Shown: positions 1-4,438 of the stretch, in pieces
Layout: each line of letters starts with the position of its first letter
How positions within the stretch are numbered: the stretch's first letter is position 1
Program-made: the position numbers and the translations under genes
Source: Nitrospinota bacterium
GTDB taxonomy: Bacteria > Tectomicrobia > Entotheonellia > J063
Reading direction: 5' to 3'
DNA length: 6,441 nucleotides
Assembly (NCBI GenBank): GCA_003696125.1
Contig: RFHZ01000702.1
Span: 1 to 6,441, forward strand
Notes under the pieces: model-generated
Seen by the model: only the letters and a program-made list of their open reading frames with translations
Databases searched by the model: none
What the model was told of the DNA's origin: nothing

Positions 1-159
1 GACGTCTTCTTCGACTCCTCACAGCTCACGGTGAGCGGTAATCGCAGTGCAGATCCTCCGATCGCCCATACCCCTGAACCCTCCTCTCTCCTGCTCCTGG
101 GCTCTGGCCTCGCAGGGGCGCTTGGCCTGGGGAGAAAGCGGCTCTTCAAGAAGAAGTAG
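1..159 (+). CDS. PEP-CTERM domain protein, C-terminal 52 residues (5' end outside window)
   Basis: Frame 1 is open from the first base to a TAG at 157-159. The visible tail has a Pro-Glu-Pro triplet (residues 25-27 of the fragment, bases 73-81), then a hydrophobic Leu/Gly/Ala stretch of about 15 residues, then a basic end (GRKRLFKKK). This order is the defining architecture of PEP-CTERM sorting signals. Exosortase is known to recognise and cleave such tails while the precursor sits in the inner membrane, sending the protein to the surface or the exopolysaccharide matrix. The 24 residues before the motif look like the end of an extracellular domain and carry no recognisable catalytic motif, so the function of the main domain is unknown. 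The next gene is convergent, so this gene ends its transcription unit. An exosortase gene must lie elsewhere in the genome. Confidence 0.85.
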   Translation, partial: DVFFDSSQLTVSGNRSADPPIAHTPEPSSLLLLGSGLAGALGLGRKRLFKKK

Positions 160-213
160 AGAGCTTCACACACGAAACGGCTGACAACAAAAACCCTCAA
201 AACTCACGCTGTA

Positions 214-235
214 AAGGGAGAGAGAAGATTCCCTT
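214..235. terminator. weak hairpin between convergent genes, possible terminator
   Basis: AAGGGA (214-219) and TCCCTT (230-235) form a 6-bp stem with a 10-nt loop in the 88-bp gap between the PEP-CTERM gene and the convergent aminotransferase. There is no real T-run directly after the stem on either strand. On the minus strand a T-rich stretch follows about 20 nt later (complement of 188-203). It could act weakly in either direction. The position is right but the structure is marginal. Confidence 0.22.
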
Positions 236-247
236 ATAACGAAAATC

Positions 248-1399
248 TCATAGCGGGAGTAGCTTCTGCAGCGCTTCCACCAGTGCATCGACATCTTCCT
301 GGCCGTTGTACGCCTGGAAGGAGACCCGGATCAGGTGTTGCCCGTTCCAGATCCTGGGGGGAACCTCGATGCGAAACTCATCGTACAGCCGGGCCTTGAG
401 CTGATCGATGTCCACAGGGGGGAGACGGGCAGCGATCATCTGGGTGAACCACTCTGGAGCATCGGGACAGATAGGGTCCAGGCCGGTCAGCTCACTCAAC
501 CGCTGTCGGGTTTGACTGGCCAGTGCGCGGCAATGCTGCCGTACCGCTTCCCAATCGTGCGCGGCTTGAAACTCGATGGCCGCCGGCACGGAGAGAAAGG
601 CGGCCAGATCCCGCGTCCCCTGCCACTCATGGTAATCGATAAACCGGGAGCCGCTCGGCGTATCACTCTCCCAACCCCAACTCACCACCAGCGGCTCTAA
701 CCAGTCCTGCACTTCACGTCGTGCATAGAGAAAAGCAGAACCCTTCGGGGCACAGAGCCATTTGTGGCAGGCCCCGGTATAGATGTCTGCTCCCAAGGTC
801 CTCAGATTGAGCGGGACCTGTCCCGGGGCATGGGCTCCATCCACGATGGAGAGGATACCGGCCCGGCGAGCCCGCTGGCAGATCTCCTTCACCGGAAAGG
901 TGAGGGCCGTAGGGCTGGTGATATGGCTGATGAAGATCACCCGGGTGCGCTCGGTGACCCCGGCCCAAAAGGTCTCGACAAAATCGGCGGTTGTGGTAAC
1001 CGGTAAGGGGATCGGCTGCTGGACATACCGAGCACCGGTCTTCCGGCAGATGAAACGCCAGGTCCGATCCATGGCCCCGTACTCGTGATCGGTGGCGAGA
1101 ATTTCATCCCCCGGCTGCAGGTGTAAACTGCGCACCACCATGTTGATGGCCGTGGTGGGATTGGGGAAATAGACCACCTCATCGGCATCTACCCCCAGGT
1201 AGGTGGCCAGCCTGGTCCGGGCCTCGGCCAGCAGCTCGGTGCGCCGCCGGCTTAAAAACTCCACCGGCTGTCGTTCCAGTTCCCGCTGCCACCGCTGGTA
1301 GGCTTCAAAAACCGGTCGCGGACAGGCCCCATAAGACCCGTGGTTGAGAAAGATGACGTCTGGATCGAGCAAAAATTGCGACTTCAGATCGCTACCCAT
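248..1399 (-). CDS. PLP-dependent aminotransferase class V, isopenicillin-N-epimerase-like
   Basis: The 383-residue protein has the class V (fold type I) pyridoxal-phosphate enzyme layout. An N-terminal NHGSYG motif (residues 19-24) is typical of the isopenicillin-N-epimerase (CefD)-like branch. It is followed by NPTTAIN (about 80-86), HEY near 105-107, and the cofactor-binding DGAH motif (187-190). The HKW motif carries the probable Schiff-base lysine Lys213, and QGTRD lies at 260-264. The C-terminal small domain ends with a RVSFQAYN strand. The length matches the family (about 380-400). The branch includes epimerases, desulfurases and C-S lyases such as hercynylcysteine sulfoxide lyase, so the substrate cannot be named. 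No beta-lactam or ergothioneine genes are nearby. The start is ATG at 1399, because an AAGGAGGT ribosome site lies just before it. A GTG 16 codons upstream falls inside a repeat element and is rejected. The gene appears monocistronic, and I found no convincing promoter for it. Confidence 0.88.
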   Translation of the reverse strand: MGSDLKSQFLLDPDVIFLNHGSYGACPRPVFEAYQRWQRELERQPVEFLSRRRTELLAEARTRLATYLGVDADEVVYFPNPTTAINMVVRSLHLQPGDEILATDHEYGAMDRTWRFICRKTGARYVQQPIPLPVTTTADFVETFWAGVTERTRVIFISHITSPTALTFPVKEICQRARRAGILSIVDGAHAPGQVPLNLRTLGADIYTGACHKWLCAPKGSAFLYARREVQDWLEPLVVSWGWESDTPSGSRFIDYHEWQGTRDLAAFLSVPAAIEFQAAHDWEAVRQHCRALASQTRQRLSELTGLDPICPDAPEWFTQMIAARLPPVDIDQLKARLYDEFRIEVPPRIWNGQHLIRVSFQAYNGQEDVDALVEALQKLLPL

Positions 1400-1402
1400 A
1401 AG

Positions 1403-1410
1403 ACCTCCTT
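1403..1410 (-). promoter_or_regulatory. Shine-Dalgarno site deciding the aminotransferase start
   Basis: On the minus strand AAGGAGGT lies 3 nt before ATG 1399 (4 nt from the end of AGGAGG). The match to the anti-SD sequence is perfect, though the spacing is a little short. It favours the 383-residue start over the GTG at 1447. Confidence 0.8.
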
Positions 1411-1427
1411 CATCGAAGAGATATGAG

Positions 1428-1554
1428 CTCGACAATGTTAAATTCACCGCAGGGTTCGCAGAGAACGCGGAGAGGAGCAGAGTTTTTTCATCCCAGCATC
1501 TCCTCTGCGCCCCCGGCCTGCTCTGCGGTAAAATGCAGATGTAACATTGTCAAG
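1428..1554. repeat. palindromic MITE-like intergenic repeat with terminal inverted repeats
   Basis: The ends are inverted repeats: bases 1428-1440 (CTCGACAATGTTA) match the complement of 1542-1554 at 12 of 13 positions, with a perfect 10-bp core. Nested inside is a second perfect pair, ACCGCAG (1446-1452) with CTGCGGT (1523-1529). Further in, a hairpin pairs 1467-1477 with 1500-1510 (10 of 11 bp). The left half is built of degenerate 9-bp units: CGCAGGGTT (1448), CGCAGAGAA (1457), CGCGGAGAG (1466), GAGCAGAGT (1475). The right half carries CGCAGAG units on the opposite strand. No coding capacity and no clear target-site duplication is seen. The symmetry and small size suggest a non-autonomous mobile or REP-like dispersed repeat. 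Proof needs copies elsewhere in the genome. It ends 17 nt upstream of the aminotransferase ribosome site. Confidence 0.6.
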
Positions 1555-1633
1555 TTAGGGTGAAAGGATAACCTATAGTAACACGATTCTGCATTCTCTG
1601 CACCAGAAAAGGAACGAGCCCTCCGGGGAAGCG

Positions 1634-1662
1634 TTGACACCCGGTGCAACCGGTGCTATAGT
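1634..1662 (+). promoter_or_regulatory. sigma70-type promoter of the M20 peptidase gene
   Basis: TTGACA (1634-1639, 6 of 6 to consensus) is separated by exactly 17 nt from TATAGT (1657-1662, 5 of 6). Transcription would start near 1669, giving a leader of about 73 nt to ATG 1742. The spacer consists largely of two direct copies of CCGGTGC (1641-1647 and 1650-1656), which could be a regulator site. The promoter also shows that in-frame start codons upstream of 1669 cannot be used from this transcript. Confidence 0.72.
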
Positions 1663-1731
1663 GCAGGTATCCTTAAACCAGCAGAACAGGGGTATATACG
1701 CATATAAACCCGACCCGCCTTGGGTCAGCCC

Positions 1732-1737
1732 AGGGGG
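1732..1737 (+). promoter_or_regulatory. ribosome binding site of the M20 peptidase
   Basis: AGGGGG lies 4 nt before ATG 1742. It is an acceptable Shine-Dalgarno sequence, and the first residues after this ATG align with the usual M20 N-terminus. This supports the 365-residue start. Confidence 0.6.
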
Positions 1738-1741
1738 ATAT

Positions 1742-2839
1742 ATGGCAGAACTGCATGAGCTACTTGCTCAACTGATTCGCTTTCCCAGTACAGCCGATCA
1801 ACCAGACCAGATCCTCGCCTGTCTCCACTATATCCGCGACTATTTCCGGCGGGAAGCACCAGCCCTCTATCTGGCCGAGTATAGCCCTGCCGGCAAACCT
1901 TCCCTGGTTGCTGCCAATGTCCCTGAGCGACAGTTTCAGGTCATGCTGGCCGTCCATATCGATGTGGTTCCTGCTCCCCCTCCCCTCTTTCAGCCCCGTA
2001 TCGTGGAGGGCCGACTCTATGGTCGAGGGGCCAACGACATGAAATTCGCCGCTGCCCTGTACATGGTTCTCCTCAAGCAGCTTGTGCAGGAGCAGTTCCC
2101 GTTGCCGGTAGGGGCGATCTTTACCAGCGATGAAGAGACCGGAGGGGAGTTAGGGACCGGCTATCTCCTGGAAAGAGAGGGATACCGGTGTGCCGTCTGT
2201 ATCCTGCCCGATGCCGGGGATAACTGGGAGATAGAGATCGCGGCCAAGGGGGTTTTGCACCTCAAACTGACCGCGCACGGACGTGCCGCGCACGGTTCTC
2301 GTCCCTGGCTCGGGGACAATGCGCTGGATCGACTCATCGATGTGTACCAGCGGCTGCGAGCCCACTACCCAGAGGTGAGTGCCGCTGATCCCTGGCACAC
2401 CACCCTTAACCTGGGAAAGCTGGTAGGAGGAGAGGCGACCAATCAGGTACCGGATCGGGCAGAGATGTATCTCGACTTTCGCTTTACCGAGGAAACAGAT
2501 GCCCAGGCGATCCTCGACCAGGTACACCTCATCTGCGGGGAAGGGGTCGAGGTCCAGGTGCAGACCGCTGGCGAGTTTTTTGCCGTTGAACCGACCGATC
2601 CCTACCTGCAGCGGTGGAAACAGGTTGCCGAGACGATCCTGGGACGTCCCATCCCCTTTACCCGCAGCTTTGGCGCCTCAGACGCCCGCTTCTTTACCCC
2701 CTACCAGATTCCGGTCCTCTTGATGAAGCCCCCCTGTGCCGGGCTCCACTCCACCGAAGAGTGGATCGATCTGGAGGGGATGTCTCTCTACTATCGCATC
2801 CTGGAGCAGTTTCTCCACTGCCTGGCCGGAGAGAGCTAG
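1742..2839 (+). CDS. M20 family zinc metallopeptidase (ArgE/DapE/ACY1-like)
   Basis: The 365-residue protein carries the full di-zinc M20 set. HIDVVP has His72 as metal ligand and Asp74, GRGANDMK has bridging Asp99, and DEETGG has general base Glu131 and ligand Glu132. LPDAG has Asp157, the second-metal ligand position, and LHSTEEW has His336 as metal ligand. RAAHGSRP contains His184, the conserved histidine of the dimerisation (lid) domain that completes the neighbouring active site. SFGASDARFF before the last ligand is usual for the family. Such cytosolic enzymes hydrolyse the amide bond of N-acyl amino acids, succinyl-diaminopimelate or short peptides. The motifs do not tell which, and there are no arg or dap genes nearby. 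No signal peptide is seen. The start is ATG 1742, preceded by AGGGGG; an upstream in-frame start at 1634 lies inside the promoter. The gene is monocistronic and convergent with the acylphosphatase gene 33 bp away. Confidence 0.88.
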   Translation: MAELHELLAQLIRFPSTADQPDQILACLHYIRDYFRREAPALYLAEYSPAGKPSLVAANVPERQFQVMLAVHIDVVPAPPPLFQPRIVEGRLYGRGANDMKFAAALYMVLLKQLVQEQFPLPVGAIFTSDEETGGELGTGYLLEREGYRCAVCILPDAGDNWEIEIAAKGVLHLKLTAHGRAAHGSRPWLGDNALDRLIDVYQRLRAHYPEVSAADPWHTTLNLGKLVGGEATNQVPDRAEMYLDFRFTEETDAQAILDQVHLICGEGVEVQVQTAGEFFAVEPTDPYLQRWKQVAETILGRPIPFTRSFGASDARFFTPYQIPVLLMKPPCAGLHSTEEWIDLEGMSLYYRILEQFLHCLAGES

Positions 2840-2872
2840 AGAAGATCTCCCCGTGTCCAGGAGGTGCCATCC

Positions 2873-3151
2873 TCAATAGCGGATGTTGAAGCGCTCAAAC
2901 TCCCCCTGGTAGGGTTCCCAAAACACCTGGACATCGGTGACCCGGGCCGCCGGTGGTCCCTGATAGCACCACTGGATAAAGGCATCCAGGTTTTTCGCTT
3001 CCCCCTCGGCCAGGATTTCGACCTTTCCATCCGGGCGATTGCGCACCCACCCCTTGATCCCGTAGTACAGCGCCTGGTCGCAGGCAGAAGCGCGAAAGAA
3101 GACCCCTTGTACCCGTCCCGAGATCACGATCCTGGCTCGTTTCTTTTCCAT
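2873..3151 (-). CDS. acyP: acylphosphatase
   Basis: A complete 92-residue acylphosphatase. The first signature GRVQGVFFRAS (residues 12-22) contains the phosphate-binding loop and catalytic Arg20. The second signature GWVRNRPDGKVEI (34-46) contains catalytic Asn38. The length and the terminal aromatic residue (FNIRY) fit the family. The enzyme hydrolyses acyl phosphates such as acetyl phosphate or carbamoyl phosphate in the cytosol; its physiological role in bacteria is poorly defined. Its ATG directly follows the TAG of tatC with no base between, and its GAGGGGG ribosome site lies inside the end of tatC. It is therefore the last gene of the tat operon and probably translationally coupled. 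No clear terminator follows in the 33-bp convergent gap. Confidence 0.93.
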   Translation of the reverse strand: MEKKRARIVISGRVQGVFFRASACDQALYYGIKGWVRNRPDGKVEILAEGEAKNLDAFIQWCYQGPPAARVTDVQVFWEPYQGEFERFNIRY

Positions 3152-3880
3152 CTACCCCCTCGCCTCGCTGGCTGCTCTCTGTCGATACACCACTTTAGAG
3201 ATAAAGACACTCAGCTCAAAGAGGAGATACATCGGAAGGGCCAACAACGCCTGTGTCACCACATCAGGCGGGGTGAGAATCGCTCCAAAGACAAAACAGA
3301 GCAGCAGGATGTACTTGCGGTTTTTGCTGAGAAAGGCTGGCGTAATCAGCCCAAACTTGCTGAGGAGAAGCACGACCAGAGGGATCTCAAAGACCATACC
3401 AAACGCGATGAGGAGCTTAGAAGCGAATGAGATATAGTTGGACAGGGTGATACTCGGCTCCCAGATCCCCTGTCCCTGCGAGAGCAGGAACTGGAGTCCC
3501 AGAGGGAGAATCAGGAAATAGCCGAAGGTGGCTCCGATCAGAAAGGCGACACTGGAGCAGAGAAGAAAAGGAAGGGCAAATCTCTTCTCATGTTCGAGCA
3601 ATCCCGGAGCAACAAAGAGCCAGAGTTGAAGAAAGGTAAAGGGTGCCGTAAAGAAGAGACCGGCAAAAAAGGCGGCCTTGAGGTTCACAAAGAAGGCTTC
3701 GGTCGGGGCCAGAAAGATCAGCTTCTGATCCTGCATGGGGCGTTGCAGGAAGAGGATGATCTTATCTGAAATGGTATAGGAAAGACCAAAACCGATGGCA
3801 ATGGCGATACAGATCAGAATGAGACGCTGTCGCAGTTCCTCCAGATGTGCCGTAAACGGCATCTTTTTTTCATCGGCCAT
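3152..3880 (-). CDS. tatC: Sec-independent (twin-arginine) protein translocase subunit TatC
   Basis: A 242-residue inner-membrane protein with six predicted hydrophobic segments and every TatC hallmark. The cytosolic N-terminus has HLEELRQRL (12-20), with Glu15 and Arg17 at the same positions as in E. coli TatC. PTEAF lies at 59-63 and FVAPGLLEHEKR at 89-100, with the conserved Glu98 of the first cytosolic loop. GMVFEIP has the intramembrane Glu165, LTPPDVVTQ (192-200) has Asp196, and LPMYLLFE lies at 205-212. TatC binds twin-arginine signal peptides and recruits TatA/B to export folded proteins. It starts 7 nt after the tatA/B stop with a weak AGGGAG site 3 nt before the ATG, so it is co-transcribed. 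The C-terminus is short and basic, as usual. Confidence 0.97.
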   Translation of the reverse strand: MADEKKMPFTAHLEELRQRLILICIAIAIGFGLSYTISDKIILFLQRPMQDQKLIFLAPTEAFFVNLKAAFFAGLFFTAPFTFLQLWLFVAPGLLEHEKRFALPFLLCSSVAFLIGATFGYFLILPLGLQFLLSQGQGIWEPSITLSNYISFASKLLIAFGMVFEIPLVVLLLSKFGLITPAFLSKNRKYILLLCFVFGAILTPPDVVTQALLALPMYLLFELSVFISKVVYRQRAASEARG

Positions 3881-3887
3881 CGGCTCC

Positions 3888-4151
3888 CTACTCCCACTCT
3901 ACCGCATCGATTCCTGCTTCTTCCTCGGCACGTTCGATTCCTCGTGGTCCTTTTTTGGCTGCCGGCTTGTAGTCGGTCTCCTCCTCATTAAACTCCTCGG
4001 TGAGGGAATATTGAAAATCCTCGGTAGCCTTCTTCAGCTCGGCAAACCCCTTCCCCAGGCTTCTGGCCAGTTCGGGAAGCTGTTTGGGACCGATAACGAT
4101 GAGCGCAATGACCAGGATGATGATCAGCTCTGGCATTCCAATTCCAAACAC
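3888..4151 (-). CDS. twin-arginine translocase TatA/TatB family subunit
   Basis: An 87-residue protein starting at GTG 4151, chosen because an ideal AAGGAG site sits 7 nt upstream and the next residues (FGIGMPELI) are the family N-terminus. One membrane helix spans about residues 5-20. It is followed by the Gly-Pro hinge (21-22), an amphipathic helix QLPELARSLGKGFAELKKATEDF (24-46) and a highly charged, acidic C-terminal tail. The FG at 2-3 is TatA-like, while Glu8 in the membrane helix and the LGKGFAELKKATEDF helix are more TatB-like. The assignment between TatA and TatB is therefore open; it may serve both roles, as in minimal Tat systems, or a further tatA may exist elsewhere. It is the first gene of the tat operon. 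An in-frame extension up to 4241 would add a non-homologous leader that overlaps the hairpin and is rejected. Confidence 0.9.
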   Translation of the reverse strand: MFGIGMPELIIILVIALIVIGPKQLPELARSLGKGFAELKKATEDFQYSLTEEFNEEETDYKPAAKKGPRGIERAEEEAGIDAVEWE

Positions 4152-4158
4152 TGCTTGT

Positions 4159-4164
4159 CTCCTT
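4159..4164 (-). promoter_or_regulatory. ribosome binding site fixing the GTG start of the tatA/B gene
   Basis: On the minus strand AAGGAG is followed by a 7-nt spacer (ACAAGCA) and then GTG 4151. The near-ideal site and spacing decide the start against longer in-frame options. Confidence 0.8.
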
Positions 4165-4176
4165 TCCCTGTGCGGC

Positions 4177-4217
4177 ATCTCTCCGCTGCTCACCATGAAC
4201 CATTCCAGCGGAGAGAT
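4177..4217 (-). promoter_or_regulatory. perfect 12-bp inverted repeat in the tat leader
   Basis: ATCTCTCCGCTG (4177-4188) is the exact reverse complement of CAGCGGAGAGAT (4206-4217), with a 17-nt loop. In the proposed tat mRNA this forms a stable stem in the 5' leader, ending about 12 nt before the AAGGAG ribosome site (4164). No T-run follows on either strand, so it is not a typical terminator. It may be a protein-binding site, an mRNA-stabilising stem or a translation control element. The symmetry is seen; the role is inferred. Confidence 0.6.
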
Positions 4218-4243
4218 CAGATAGCCTGCCCTTTTCGCCAATA

Positions 4244-4272
4244 ATCATATAGGGTTCCGGAGAGAAAAGCAA
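4244..4272 (-). promoter_or_regulatory. candidate sigma70 promoter of the tat operon
   Basis: Read on the minus strand, TTGCTT (4272-4267) is followed after 17 nt by TATGAT (4249-4244), which matches the -10 consensus at 5 of 6. The -35 box is weak (only TTG matches). Transcription would start near 4237, giving a leader of about 86 nt that contains the 12-bp hairpin. Confidence 0.42.
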
Positions 4273-4276
4273 GGGT

Positions 4277-4291
4277 TTTCCGCAGAGGAAA
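4277..4291. promoter_or_regulatory. small palindrome midway between the divergent -35 boxes
   Basis: TTTCC (4277-4281) and GGAAA (4287-4291) are perfect 5-bp arms around GCAGA. The site is centred within about 1 bp of the midpoint between the proposed tat -35 box and the transporter -35 box. That would suit a regulator acting on both promoters, but five-base arms also arise by chance. Confidence 0.25.
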
Positions 4292-4297
4292 TATCTC

Positions 4298-4327
4298 TTG
4301 ACAAAAGGGGAGAATAGGTGTTCTAAT
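4298..4327 (+). promoter_or_regulatory. sigma70-type promoter of the peptide transporter operon
   Basis: TTGACA (4298-4303, full consensus) is separated by 18 nt from TCTAAT (4322-4327, 5 of 6). The start site would be near 4334, leaving a leader of about 105 nt before ATG 4439. It is divergent from the tat promoter. Confidence 0.65.
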
Positions 4328-4328
4328 A

Positions 4329-4341
4329 TGACACCGTGTCA
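4329..4341. promoter_or_regulatory. candidate operator palindrome over the transporter start site
   Basis: TGACACCGTGTCA is a perfect palindrome with 6-bp arms and one central base. It begins 1 nt after the -10 box and covers the predicted transcription start. This placement is classic for a repressor operator. The form with an odd centre is like operators of TetR-type dimeric regulators, but that is inference. No regulator gene is in the window. Confidence 0.5.
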
Positions 4342-4342
4342 G

Positions 4343-4355
4343 CCTGGTAGCCAGG
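4343..4355 (+). repeat. small inverted repeat in the transporter leader
   Basis: CCTGG (4343-4347) and CCAGG (4351-4355) pair around TAG. It follows the operator-like palindrome by one base. At the start of the transcript it could form a short 5' stem, or extend a regulator-binding region. Confidence 0.3.
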
Positions 4356-4423
4356 GACGTGGTCGGTTTGAAGCGAGTTAAGGGGATTCTGTAAAGAAAC
4401 AGAGAGGACATGGGTTATGCTAC

Positions 4424-4429
4424 AGGAGG
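4424..4429 (+). promoter_or_regulatory. ribosome binding site of the solute-binding protein gene
   Basis: AGGAGG lies 9 nt before ATG 4439. This is a full-consensus site with slightly long spacing, and it supports the chosen start with its signal peptide. Confidence 0.75.
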
Positions 4430-4438
4430 AAAAGAGCC

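Noticed and set aside
335-1088. Several plus-strand open frames of 80-121 codons opposite the aminotransferase.
   Set aside because: They overlap a well-supported gene, are low-complexity in composition and carry no recognisable motif or ribosome site.
1400-1447. A 16-codon N-terminal extension of the aminotransferase from a GTG at 1447.
   Set aside because: The GTG lies inside the palindromic repeat, the extra residues match no family N-terminus, and a perfect AAGGAGGT site precedes ATG 1399.
1448-1530. Possible CRISPR array or tandem satellite because of the repeated CGCAGAG units.
   Set aside because: The units are 9 bp, degenerate and have no unique spacers; the inverted design fits a palindromic repeat instead.
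1530-1553. A minus-strand promoter for the aminotransferase using TTGACA at 1553-1548.
   Set aside because: At 16-18 nt spacing the -10 position reads TTACCG, TACCGC or ACCGCA, which are poor matches.
1634-1741. A 36-codon N-terminal extension of the M20 peptidase from a TTG at 1634.
   Set aside because: That codon is part of the TTGACA -35 box, so the region is promoter and untranslated leader.
2840-2872. A possible terminator between the convergent M20 peptidase and acylphosphatase genes.
   Set aside because: Only 4-5 bp stems such as GAGG/CCTC can be drawn and no T-run follows on either strand.
4152-4241. A 30-codon N-terminal extension of the tatA/B gene.
   Set aside because: Tat A/B subunits start directly at the FGIG membrane helix; the extension covers the leader hairpin and ribosome site.
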